30,436 nucleotides of DNA from Collinsella sp. (lineage in GTDB: Bacteria; Actinomycetota; Coriobacteriia; Coriobacteriales; Coriobacteriaceae), in NCBI GenBank assembly GCA_031292915.1, contig JAUMSH010000080.1:1-30436 (forward strand), written 5' to 3'. Positions within the stretch are counted from its first letter, which is position 1. Each line of letters begins with the position of its first letter. The notes under the pieces are model-generated. The model saw nothing but the letters and a program-made list of their open reading frames with translations. It made no database searches and was not told the DNA's origin. Below, piece after piece: positions 15,126 to 22,482 of the stretch. The position numbers were made by a program, and so were the translations under genes.

Positions 15126-15255
15126 TGAAGTAAGGCTGCGAAGGCCGCGGGGCCGGGAGGGGTTTCCTAAGGGCACATCCCGCAGCCGCGAAGCGTCGAG
15201 CGCGTGACTGTGGAAACCCCGCAGGCCCCGCGGCCGGTGGGAGCAACGCTACTTC
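15126..15255. repeat. Large imperfect inverted repeat after the stress-protein gene
   Basis: The arms GGCCGCGGGGCC (15143-15154) and GGCCCCGCGGCC (15224-15235) are perfect 12-mers. GGGGTTTCC near 15159-15167 pairs with GGAAACCCC (15212-15220), and outward GAAGTA (15127-15132) pairs with TACTTC at the end of the coding region (15250-15255). The loop is about 45 nt and GC-rich. Part of one arm is the last codons of the gene. Confidence 0.75.
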
Positions 15256-15686
15256 ACGACCAAAATGTCGCAGTCGGTATTGCGCAGCAGGAACGTCGAA
15301 ATCGAGCCCAAGAGCGCGTACTTAATTGAGGACAGGCCGCGGGCGCCGCAGAGCACCAGATCGGGCTTGACCACGTCGAGCATCTCATCCTTGAGCGTCT
15401 CACGAATGCGGCCGGTGCGAATCATGACCTCGACCTCGGGAATGTCGGGATTGGCTTTGGCCTCCTCGAGCTGCTTGGCGATGGAGTTGTTAAAGGCCTC
15501 CTCCAAGCCGTTGACCAGGTCGACCGGATAGGAACCGGCGCTCTCGAGCGCGGTGGAGTCGATAACGTGGCCGATGATCAGCTTAGCGCCGTTGTTCGCG
15601 GCGACCTTGATGGCGCGTGCGAGCACAAAATCCTGCTGCTCAGTACCGTCGAGTGAAACAAATACCTTGGTATAGCCCTCGTTCAT
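15249..15686 (-). CDS. Universal stress protein, UspA family
   Basis: The 145-residue single-domain protein starts with KVFVSLDGTEQQDFVL, the first strand and Asp of the UspA fold, and ends with the nucleotide-binding loop CGARGLSSIKYALLGSISTFLL, matching G-x2-G-x9-G-[S/T], which places it with ATP-binding members. The closing strand DILVVK is also typical. It is cytosolic and probably works as a dimer; members respond to starvation, oxidative or acid stress, while the precise role here is unknown. AAGGAGG lies 5 nt upstream of the start. Its 3' end overlaps a large inverted repeat, and it diverges from uppP. Confidence 0.93.
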   Translation of the reverse strand: MNEGYTKVFVSLDGTEQQDFVLARAIKVAANNGAKLIIGHVIDSTALESAGSYPVDLVNGLEEAFNNSIAKQLEEAKANPDIPEVEVMIRTGRIRETLKDEMLDVVKPDLVLCGARGLSSIKYALLGSISTFLLRNTDCDILVVK

Positions 15687-15868
15687 GGTTTCCTCCTTGG
15701 TCTATCGCACGGGCGCGGGGCTCGTGCGTCGGGCGGGCGCGGGCGCGTTGGCCGCCGGACACTTTATCTTGTTGCAGTTATACCCAAGGATTTCGGTTTG
15801 ACCGCTCGCAATTCTGTGAACGGGCGAGTTTTTTGGTAAGGGTAGGCGCAGGCGCGCCGCCAACGGTT

Positions 15869-15874
15869 GATAAT
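15869..15874 (+). promoter_or_regulatory. -10 box candidate for uppP
   Basis: GATAAT followed by GGGACA lies about 60 nt before the uppP start. No good -35 box is seen. Confidence 0.35.
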
Positions 15875-15934
15875 GGGACATCGCCCGCACCGTCCGCAGA
15901 ACAATATCGGCGGGTGTCTAACGAGGGGGTCCCT

Positions 15935-16915
15935 TTGGATATCATCGAGCTTCTAAAATCTGCCTTCATGGGCCTGGTCGAGGGCATCACCGAATGGCTG
16001 CCTGTTTCGTCGACCGGTCACATGATCTTGGTGGACGAGTTCGTCAAGATGAACGTGAGCGAGACGTTCTGGAATATGTTCCTGGTCGTGATTCAGCTCG
16101 GCGCCATTTTGGCTGTCTGCGTCCTGTTCTTCTACGACCTTAACCCGTTTTCTCCCAGCAAGGGCAAGGAGGGCTGTCGCGACACCTGGGTGCTGTGGGG
16201 CAAGATTGTGCTCGGCTGCATTCCCGCCGCGGCGATCGGTCTGCCGCTCAACGACTGGATGGAGGAGCATTTCTACAATGCTCCCGTCGTGGCGTTGGCG
16301 CTCATTGTGTACGGCGTACTGTTTATCGTGATTGAGAACTGGCGCGCGAGCAAGCGCGAGGAAATGGCCGTTGCCGGTTCGTTTGGTTCGCGTGCTGTGG
16401 TGGCGGGCGGACGTCCCGCCGGTGCGCACTTTGCGGCGCCCGCCGCGGCTACCGCTGAGGATGAGGACGATGACGAGAATTTGGACTTTGGCTCCATCGC
16501 CACGCTCGAGGACCTGAGTTGGAAGACTGCGCTGGGTATCGGCTGCTTCCAGGTGCTTTCGCTGGTGCCTGGTACGTCTCGTTCCGGTTCTACCATCATC
16601 GGTGGCCTGCTTTTGGGCTGCACGCGTTCGGTGGCGTCCAAGTTTACGTTCTTCCTGGCCATCCCTGTCATGTTTGGCGCGAGTGCGCTCAAACTGGTCA
16701 AGTACTTCATCAAGGGCGGTACGTTCGGCGCCAACGAGGTCGCCATCTTGGGCGTGGGCTGCGTTGTAGCCTTTGTGGTTTCGCTCATCGCCATCAAGTG
16801 GCTCATGGGCTTCGTTCGCCGTCACGACTTTAAGTGCTTCGGTGTTTACCGCATCATCCTGGGCATCGTGGTGCTCGCGTACTTCTTTGTCCTGGAGCCG
16901 ATGCTCGGCCTGTAA
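15935..16915 (+). CDS. uppP: Undecaprenyl-diphosphatase (bacitracin resistance protein)
   Basis: This integral membrane enzyme removes phosphate from undecaprenyl diphosphate so the lipid carrier for cell-wall synthesis can be reused. The TTG at 15935 is chosen: GAGGGGG lies 5 nt upstream and the protein then starts DIIELLKSAFMGLVEGITEWLPVSSTGH, as in the family; a GTG at 15914 is possible. Both active-site blocks are present, EGITEWLPVSSTGH and SLVPGTSRSGSTIIGG. The 326 residues are longer than usual (about 270) because of a polar insertion of some 60 residues before the second block, with an acidic run EDEDDDEN. Its target is also that of bacitracin, which a BceRS-like system 1 kb upstream may sense. 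Confidence 0.93.
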   Translation: MDIIELLKSAFMGLVEGITEWLPVSSTGHMILVDEFVKMNVSETFWNMFLVVIQLGAILAVCVLFFYDLNPFSPSKGKEGCRDTWVLWGKIVLGCIPAAAIGLPLNDWMEEHFYNAPVVALALIVYGVLFIVIENWRASKREEMAVAGSFGSRAVVAGGRPAGAHFAAPAAATAEDEDDDENLDFGSIATLEDLSWKTALGIGCFQVLSLVPGTSRSGSTIIGGLLLGCTRSVASKFTFFLAIPVMFGASALKLVKYFIKGGTFGANEVAILGVGCVVAFVVSLIAIKWLMGFVRRHDFKCFGVYRIILGIVVLAYFFVLEPMLGL

Positions 16916-16930
16916 CTTGGTTGACGCTGC

Positions 16931-17030
16931 GCGGCGGCCAGAGCGACAACTTGTTATTCAAAGGGGGCGGCATGGCCAAAAGGTCTATGCCGCCCTCTTT
17001 TCATGCCAATTTGTTCGCTCTGGCCGCCGC
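16931..17030. repeat. Nested inverted repeat around the uppP terminator
   Basis: GCGGCGGCCAGAGCGA (16931-16946) pairs perfectly with TCGCTCTGGCCGCCGC (17015-17030). Pairing nearly continues inward through ACAACTTG and CAATTTGT. The terminator hairpin (16958-17002) is enclosed, so the transcript could fold as one long rod. Confidence 0.8.
16958..17002 (+). terminator. Terminator of uppP
   Basis: AAAGGGGGCGGCAT pairs with ATGCCGCCCTCTTT with a bulge, around the AAAA loop region, followed by TTTT. It lies 43 nt after the uppP stop. Confidence 0.75.
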
Positions 17031-17065
17031 TCGCTGCCGTTGCCATGACATCGGTGGCTCCCTGA

Positions 17066-17132
17066 TTGGTGCATTGGGGTCAGGTTACTTTGCAGCAACA
17101 TGGTGCAGACTAACCTGACCCCATTGCACCAA
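17066..17132. repeat. Palindromic element between uppP and pcrA
   Basis: TTGGTGCATTGGGGTCAGGT (from 17066) is mirrored by ACCTGACCCCATTGCACCAA (ending 17132), about 22-bp arms with one mismatch. The centre contains TTTGCAGCAACATGGTGCA. The 30 bases at 17076-17105 recur at 27356-27385 with one difference. The rest of the 356-nt gap (16916-17271) holds the uppP terminator, and the pcrA promoter. Confidence 0.8.
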
Positions 17133-17179
17133 ATCTGCTGGGGTGGGCCTGACGGCGGCGCACGGAGTCGTGGTGTGAT

Positions 17180-17210
17180 TTGCGTCGGTGTCCGCGCGGC
17201 TCGGTATACT
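17180..17210 (+). promoter_or_regulatory. Promoter candidate for pcrA
   Basis: TTGCGT (17180-17185) and TATACT (17205-17210) are separated by 19 bp, longer than ideal. Start of transcription would be near 17217, about 55 nt before the coding region. Confidence 0.4.
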
Positions 17211-17271
17211 GGTACGGCTCATACTATGGCGCTGCCCGCAGGCGCGCCGTCCGTCAGATGAGGAGTCGCCC

Positions 17272-20172
17272 ATGACCCAGCCCCTGCCCTGGGAAAAGAA
17301 CACTGCGGTACCCGTGCCGCCCGCGCCGGAACCCGTGCCGCTCGATGCGTACACCGTCCCCGCCGCGCCGGAACCCGAGCTCGTTCCGCTCGACATCTAC
17401 GACGCCCCGGCTCCGGCGCCCAAACCAGCCAAGCCGCTCGTCGATATCGATAGCCTGAACCCCGCCCAGCGCGAGGCGGTCCTGACCACCGAGGGCCCGC
17501 TGCTGGTCCTTGCCGGCGCCGGCTCGGGCAAGACCCGCGTCCTGACCTTCCGCATCGCGCATATGCTTGGCGACCTGGGCGTTAAGCCCTGGCAGGTCCT
17601 GGCCATCACGTTTACCAACAAGGCCGCGGCCGAGATGCGCGAGCGTCTGGCAGCGCTCATCCCCAGTGGCACCCGCGGCATGTGGGTGTGCACCTTCCAT
17701 GCCATGTGCGTGCGCATGCTGCGCGAGGACGCCGACCTGCTGGGCTACACCGGGCAGTTCACCATCTACGACGACGATGACTCAAAGCGCATGGTGCGCG
17801 ACATTATGCAGGCGCTCGGCATTGAACAAAAGCAGTTCCCCATCAACATGATCCGCAGCAAGATCAGCTCGGCCAAAAACGCCATGATCGGGCCCGAGGA
17901 CATGCTCAAATCCGCCGACAGCCCTAATGACAAAAAGGCCGCGCAAGTCTACCTGGAGCTGGAGCGCCGCCTGCGTGCCGCCAACGCCATGGACTTCGAC
18001 GACCTGCTCGTGCGCACACTCGAGCTGCTACGCACCCGCCCCGAGGTGCTCGACAAGTACCAGGAGCGCTTCCGCTACATTAGCGTCGACGAGTACCAGG
18101 ACACCAACCACGTCCAGTACGAGATCGCCAACCTGCTGGCCGCCAAGTACCAAAACCTCATGGTTGTGGGCGACGACGACCAGTCCATTTATAGCTGGCG
18201 TGGTGCCGACATCACCAATATCCTGGACTTTGAGAAGGACTTTAAAGACTGCAAGACCGTCAAGCTGGAGCAGAACTACCGCTCCACGGGTCATATCCTG
18301 AGCGCCGCCAACGCCGTGGTGCGCCACAACTCGCAGCGCAAGGACAAGCGCCTGTTTACGGCCGAGGGCGACGGCGAGAAGATCCAGGCCTTCCAGGCAA
18401 GCGATGAGCGCGACGAGGGCCGCTGGATTGCCGGCGAGATCGAAAAGCTGCACTCCAAGGGCACGAGTTACGACGACATCGCCGTGTTCTACCGCACCAA
18501 CGCCCAGTCGCGCATACTCGAAGATATGTTCCTGCGCGCGGGCGTGCCCTACAAGATCGTGGGCGGCACGCGATTCTTCGACCGTGCCGAGATCCGCGAC
18601 GTCATGGCTTACCTCAAGATGATCGTGAACCCGGCCGACGAGATGAGCGTCAAGCGCGTCATCAACACGCCGCGCCGCGGCATCGGCTCCACCTCGATCC
18701 AAAAGATCGAGCAGCTGGCGCGCGATAACCGGTGCTCGTTCTTCCAGGCCTGCGAGATCGCGTGCGCCGAGACGGGCATGTTTAGCGCTAAGGTGCGCAA
18801 CGGCCTGTCGAGCTTTGTGTCGCTGGTGCGCGAGGGTCGCCGCATGGACGGCGAGCTCAAGGACGTCGTCGAGATGATTGTCGATAAGACGGGCTTGCTG
18901 CAGGCGTTTCGCGCCGAGGGCACCATGGAGTCCGAGAGCCGCGCCGAGAACATCCAGGAATTCTTGGGCGTCGCTGCCGAATTTGAGGAGACGCACGAGG
19001 ACATCGAGGGTACGCTCGAGAGCTTGGAAGAGCTGCGCGCAGCCGGTGTTGCCGACGTGCCTGCCGGCGCCGAGCCCAAGCCCGTCGTGGTGAGCGCGCC
19101 CGCGCCTGAGCCGGGACCGTCCGCCCCGGCATCCTCGTTTGAGGCACTCGTCGGCGCGCGCGATGCTGCAGGTTCCAATCCGCTCGATAGCCTAGCCGCC
19201 CCGGCGCTCTCGCCGCAGGATGCCCTGGCCGCCGCCATCGCGGGCAACGCGTATGCCGCGCCGACTGAGCTGCCGGCGGGTGCCGTGCATGCCGACGAGA
19301 TCGAGCGCACCTACGGTCCGCTCACCTGTAAGGCGTTGCCGGCACTCATGGAGTGGCTGGCCCTGCGCTCCGACTTGGATTCCCTGGCCGGCGAGACGCA
19401 TGCCATCACCATGATGACCATCCACTCCGCCAAGGGCCTGGAGTTCCCCGCGGTGTTCGTGGCCGGCATGGAGGAGGGCATCTTCCCGCACGTGCACGAC
19501 TTTGGCGGCAGCGATGATCCGGGTAAGCTCGAGGAGGAGCGTCGCCTCGCCTACGTCGCCATCACGCGCGCCCGCAAGCGCCTGTTCTTGACTTACGCCG
19601 CCACGCGTCGCACCTACGGCTCGACCTCTGCCAACCCGCGCTCGCGCTTCCTCAACGAGATTCCGTTTGAGGATATCGAGTTTAGCGGTATCGGCTCTGC
19701 CGGTTTTGAGGGCACGGGCTGGGAGAAGCGCGGCGACCGTCACGGCACCTTTGGCTCGGGCATGGGCTCGGACATGTACGGCGGCAAGGTGTTCGGTTCG
19801 CATACGCGTTCGACCGGCGGTTCCGGTTCGCGCGGCGGATCGAGCTTTGACGACTTCTTTGGCGGCAGTAGCTACGGGACCGAGCGCCATCGTGGGGTTT
19901 CGCCCGACGCCGGCCGTGTTGCCTCGACCTTTGGCTCGGGCGCGCCGCGAGCCAAAAAGCCGTCGTCCAAGGTGTCCCCGACGGTGGAGCGCAAGGTCGA
20001 TCGCGCTAGCGCGTCGCAGGACTTTGCCGCAGGCGATACCGTGAGCCACAAGACCTTTGGCACGGGTACCGTGATCTCGGTCGCCGGAGACATGATCGAG
20101 GTTCAATTCGAAAAGACCGGCCAGACCAAAAAGCTAATGAAAGGTTTTGCGCCAATCGTCAAGCTGTCGTGA
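17272..20172 (+). CDS. pcrA: ATP-dependent DNA helicase PcrA/UvrD
   Basis: This superfamily 1 helicase unwinds DNA 3'-5' in repair and at stalled forks, and engages RNA polymerase. The ATG at 17272 follows GAGGAG and gives 966 residues. Motifs: Walker A GAGSGKTR near 82-89, motif Ia TFTNKAAAEMRERL, II VDEYQDTN near 272, III GDDDQSIYSWRG near 300, IV QNYRST near 333, V TIHSAKGLEFP near 717, VI VAITRARKRL near 762, and a Tudor-like tail HKTFGTGTVISVAGDMIEVQF near 926. It is longer than usual PcrA (about 720-780) through a Pro-rich N-terminal extension (1-58), an Ala/Pro-rich insertion (about 590-680) in the 2B region, and a Gly/Ser-rich linker (about 810-915). Confidence 0.97.
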   Translation: MTQPLPWEKNTAVPVPPAPEPVPLDAYTVPAAPEPELVPLDIYDAPAPAPKPAKPLVDIDSLNPAQREAVLTTEGPLLVLAGAGSGKTRVLTFRIAHMLGDLGVKPWQVLAITFTNKAAAEMRERLAALIPSGTRGMWVCTFHAMCVRMLREDADLLGYTGQFTIYDDDDSKRMVRDIMQALGIEQKQFPINMIRSKISSAKNAMIGPEDMLKSADSPNDKKAAQVYLELERRLRAANAMDFDDLLVRTLELLRTRPEVLDKYQERFRYISVDEYQDTNHVQYEIANLLAAKYQNLMVVGDDDQSIYSWRGADITNILDFEKDFKDCKTVKLEQNYRSTGHILSAANAVVRHNSQRKDKRLFTAEGDGEKIQAFQASDERDEGRWIAGEIEKLHSKGTSYDDIAVFYRTNAQSRILEDMFLRAGVPYKIVGGTRFFDRAEIRDVMAYLKMIVNPADEMSVKRVINTPRRGIGSTSIQKIEQLARDNRCSFFQACEIACAETGMFSAKVRNGLSSFVSLVREGRRMDGELKDVVEMIVDKTGLLQAFRAEGTMESESRAENIQEFLGVAAEFEETHEDIEGTLESLEELRAAGVADVPAGAEPKPVVVSAPAPEPGPSAPASSFEALVGARDAAGSNPLDSLAAPALSPQDALAAAIAGNAYAAPTELPAGAVHADEIERTYGPLTCKALPALMEWLALRSDLDSLAGETHAITMMTIHSAKGLEFPAVFVAGMEEGIFPHVHDFGGSDDPGKLEEERRLAYVAITRARKRLFLTYAATRRTYGSTSANPRSRFLNEIPFEDIEFSGIGSAGFEGTGWEKRGDRHGTFGSGMGSDMYGGKVFGSHTRSTGGSGSRGGSSFDDFFGGSSYGTERHRGVSPDAGRVASTFGSGAPRAKKPSSKVSPTVERKVDRASASQDFAAGDTVSHKTFGTGTVISVAGDMIEVQFEKTGQTKKLMKGFAPIVKLS

Positions 20173-20179
20173 TCCCGGC

Positions 20180-20308
20180 GGACCTGGGCGGGCGTATGGG
20201 GCAACATCGCCTGCTCGGGCAGTCCTGCTCGCTCGGAGAGCACATTAAGTGCTCTCCGGCTCGTGCGGAACTCGCGATCGATGTTGCCCCATACGCCCGC
20301 CCAGGTCC
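20180..20308. repeat. Giant inverted repeat with 30-bp perfect arms after pcrA
   Basis: Bases 20180-20209 are the exact reverse complement of 20279-20308, starting GGACCTGGGCGG and ending GCAACATCG on the left arm. Between them, CGGAGAGCAC (20234-20243) pairs with GTGCTCTCCG (20249-20258) around ATTAA. Regions between the inner and outer stems also pair imperfectly. It begins 7 nt after the stop codon. A weaker hairpin with a T tail follows at 20327-20354. Confidence 0.9.
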
Positions 20309-20326
20309 TTGGGTAACGTTGCTGGA

Positions 20327-20354
20327 CGAACGTCGCTTTGCTCGTTCGCTTTTT
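20327..20354 (+). terminator. Possible terminator of pcrA
   Basis: CGAACG (20327-20332) pairs with CGTTCG (20343-20348) and is followed by CTTTTT. The stem is short (6 bp). Confidence 0.5.
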
Positions 20355-20393
20355 GATCTGGAGAGCCGGGTGGGCTGATAGATAGATACGAGT

Positions 20394-20427
20394 AGGGGCT
20401 CTCCCGTTGGTGAACGGGGGAGCCCCT
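20394..20427. terminator. Terminator between pcrA and manA
   Basis: AGGGGCTCTCCCGTT and AACGGGGGAGCCCCT pair over about 15 bp with one G-U. T richness is moderate on both strands, so it most likely ends manA and backs up pcrA. Confidence 0.7.
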
Positions 20428-20453
20428 TGTTGCGTTTGGGTTGTTGGTGCGAC

Positions 20454-21386
20454 CTAGAGGTGGCTGATGATCAGTTCCATCTTGCCTTTGAGGTCAATGG
20501 AGCTGACGGTGCTTGGGGCCAGCAGGTGGCTTCCCTTGTGGACGGGGTCGCCGCAGATGGTGCCTTCGCCGTCGATGACCGACAGGCACATGAAGGGCCA
20601 GCGCTGGTCGAGGGTCTTGCTGCCGTCGACGCGCACGCGATCGACGGTGTAGCAGGGGTTGGACTCGAGCTCGGTCACGCCGTCCACCTCGGGCGCGGTT
20701 ATCGTGCCGTCGGTCGGAGCCTGGGCATCAAAGTCGATGCAGTCGAGGCTCTGTTCAATGTGCAGCGGGCGCAGCTTGCCGTCGGTGCCGGGACGGTCGT
20801 AGTCGTACAGGCGATACGTCACGTCGCTCGACTGCTGCGTCTCCAAAATGAGCGTGCCGGTCTTGATGGCGTGCACGGTACCGGAATCGATCTGGAAAAA
20901 GTCGCCCTTGTGGATCGGCAGTACGTTGAGCATGTCGTCCCAGCGGCCGTCCTCGATCATCTGCGCGGCCTCGGCGCGGTCATGCGCACGCTGGCCGACG
21001 ATGATTGTGGCGCCGGGCTCGCAGTCCAGCACATACCAGCACTCGGTTTTGCCCAGGCTGCCGTTCTCGTGCTTGGCGGCGTACTCGTCGTTGGGATGAA
21101 TCTGGATCGAAAGGTCGTCCTTGGCGTCCAGAATCTTAATGAGCAGCGGGAACTCCTTGCCCTCGCAGTTGCCAAAGAGCTCGCGGTGCTCGGCCCACAG
21201 CCACGAAAGCGTGTGGCCTGCATACGGGCCCTCCGCAATCTGGCAGTCACCGTTGGGGTGGGCCGAGATGGCCCAACACTCACCGATGGGACCATCGGGA
21301 ATGTCGTAACCAAATACGGTTTCGAGTTGACGGCCGCCCCAGATCTTCTCGTGGAAGATCGGCGTCAGTTTAATCAAATCGGACAT
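20454..21386 (-). CDS. manA: Mannose-6-phosphate isomerase, class I
   Basis: The 310-residue enzyme interconverts mannose 6-phosphate and fructose 6-phosphate. The start at 21386 is chosen over the ATG two codons upstream because GGGAG lies 7 nt before it but only 1 nt before the other. The short firmicute-type form is indicated by the opening LTPIFHEKIWGGRQLE. Zinc ligands are visible: Gln and His in SIQIHPND (about 95), Glu in KTECWYVL and His in GTVHAI. The conserved Arg in DYDRPG lies in its usual place. It follows gntR by 73 nt on the same strand and may be co-transcribed. It feeds sugar phosphates from the PTS into glycolysis. Confidence 0.94.
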   Translation of the reverse strand: MSDLIKLTPIFHEKIWGGRQLETVFGYDIPDGPIGECWAISAHPNGDCQIAEGPYAGHTLSWLWAEHRELFGNCEGKEFPLLIKILDAKDDLSIQIHPNDEYAAKHENGSLGKTECWYVLDCEPGATIIVGQRAHDRAEAAQMIEDGRWDDMLNVLPIHKGDFFQIDSGTVHAIKTGTLILETQQSSDVTYRLYDYDRPGTDGKLRPLHIEQSLDCIDFDAQAPTDGTITAPEVDGVTELESNPCYTVDRVRVDGSKTLDQRWPFMCLSVIDGEGTICGDPVHKGSHLLAPSTVSSIDLKGKMELIISHL

Positions 21387-21459
21387 GTTCATACTCCCAT
21401 TGTGCTGCGCGGGCGCCGCGTAAAACTGCTCAAAACGAGCGCCCGTATGACCATAAAAC

Positions 21460-22179
21460 CTATGCCAACGTTACGTTGTGCAACTCAAAGCGGTCGCCAA
21501 CGTTGCGCGAGACCGAATACTCAAAGGCGGCGCCGCTGTCCAAAAAGCCAATCTGGGTGAGCTCGAGCAGGGGAGAGCCAGGTTTGGTGTCCAGACGCTC
21601 GGCTTCTTCCTCGGTTGCTGCCACGGCGCGAATGGTACGGTGAAAGCTCGAAATCTTCAGCCCGCATTGCTCTCGGATGAAGCGGTAGAGCGATCCGTAC
21701 AGGTCCTTCTTTTTCAGCCCCGGAATCAGCTCGAGGGGCATGTAGGTGTACTCGATAACGATAGGCTTCTCATCGGCCTGACGCACGCGCACGACGTGAT
21801 AGGCAAAGTCATCCTCGGCAATTCCCAGCTGGGCTGCGATGTCCGCTGGTGGATTAACAATCGAGAAATCGTAGACCACCGAGGTCACCTTCTCCCCGCG
21901 GTGCTCATACGAAAAGCCCTGGGCACGGTCGTTTTTGCCCTGGAAAAACGCCTGGCCGGGAAGCCCTGCCGTGTCCTTAACGTGGGTACCCGATCCGCGT
22001 CGGCTGGTAATAAGACCTTCCTCGGTGATTTGTTCAATAGCTCGTTTGACGGTGATTTTGGAAACGCTATAGAGCTCGCAGAACTCAACGACGGTGGGAA
22101 GCTTGTCGCCCGGTTTAAGAGCGCCATCCTCGATACTTCGACGAATATCTGCAGCTATCGCCTCGTATTTGGGAATCAT
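21460..22179 (-). CDS. GntR/HutC-family transcriptional regulator
   Basis: The 239-residue protein has an N-terminal winged helix (about 1-68; KYEAIAADIRRSIEDGALKPGDKLPT ... VSKITVKRAIEQITEEGLITSRRGSGTHV) and a C-terminal UTRA ligand domain (about 85-235), the layout of HutC-type sugar-phosphate-responsive repressors such as TreR and YvoA. An excellent AAAGGAGGT lies 4 nt before the start. It is divergent from the beta-glucoside unit and upstream of manA. AAAAGTAA half-sites in the 303-nt gap overlap its own TATACT box (22216-22221). The expected ligand is a phosphorylated sugar from the beta-glucoside pathway; this is inference from context. Confidence 0.92.
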   Translation of the reverse strand: MIPKYEAIAADIRRSIEDGALKPGDKLPTVVEFCELYSVSKITVKRAIEQITEEGLITSRRGSGTHVKDTAGLPGQAFFQGKNDRAQGFSYEHRGEKVTSVVYDFSIVNPPADIAAQLGIAEDDFAYHVVRVRQADEKPIVIEYTYMPLELIPGLKKKDLYGSLYRFIREQCGLKISSFHRTIRAVAATEEEAERLDTKPGSPLLELTQIGFLDSGAAFEYSVSRNVGDRFELHNVTLA

Positions 22180-22208
22180 GGAACCTCCTTTCCGACATAT
22201 ATGAATAC

Positions 22209-22250
22209 AAAAGTAAGTATAACCCTCAACAGGGCACCCATATTACTTTT
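22209..22250. promoter_or_regulatory. Candidate GntR operator half-sites
   Basis: AAAAGTAA (22209-22216) and its reverse complement TTACTTTT (22243-22250) are separated by 26 bp. The first overlaps the candidate gntR -10 TATACT (minus strand, 22221-22216). A related TTTACTTATAAAA at 22288-22300 overlaps the -35 of the beta-glucoside promoter. Spacing is wide for one dimer, so several dimers or looping would be needed. Confidence 0.4.
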
Positions 22251-22287
22251 ATCTAAGAAGTTCGAGAAAGAAAAAAGAAAAAGACGC

Positions 22288-22315
22288 TTTACTTATAAAA
22301 TTAGAGCGCTATAGT
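22288..22315 (+). promoter_or_regulatory. Promoter of the beta-glucoside operon
   Basis: TTTACT (22288-22293), 16-bp spacer, TATAGT (22310-22315). The surrounding DNA is unusually AT-rich for this window. The leader to the start at 22483 is about 160 nt long and contains a strong hairpin. Confidence 0.6.
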
Positions 22316-22353
22316 TTAAGCAACGAACGGAATCCTTCCGCACAACAGGATCG

Positions 22354-22450
22354 ACCGTTTGGGGACGGTTTTGTTTTGGCGGGTTGGATATCGGTATGAC
22401 CGGTGCGCGCCCGCGCCGGATAACCTGCCAAAGCAAACCCGTCTCCAACC
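22354..22450 (+). repeat. Long hairpin in the leader of the beta-glucosidase gene
   Basis: Bases 22359-22385 and 22422-22448 form a 27-bp stem in which 26 positions can pair (three of them G-U). The loop contains a further GC hairpin. The left arm also contains ACCGT-TTGGGG-ACGGT followed by TTTGTTTT (22354-22377), which looks like a weak terminator. The arms share the words AACC.GCCAAA.CAAA with 26299-26322. Confidence 0.75.
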
Positions 22451-22482
22451 GGAAGCTCTAGAACACGAAAGCGAGGACTTTG

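Noticed and set aside
20327..20354. Main pcrA terminator certain
   Set aside because: The stem is only 6 bp, so I list it as possible and do not claim it as the principal terminator.
22350..22380. LicT/BglG-type antiterminator site before the beta-glucosidase gene
   Set aside because: No RAT-like sequence overlaps the weak terminator, and no BglG-family gene is in the window; a GntR regulator is present instead.
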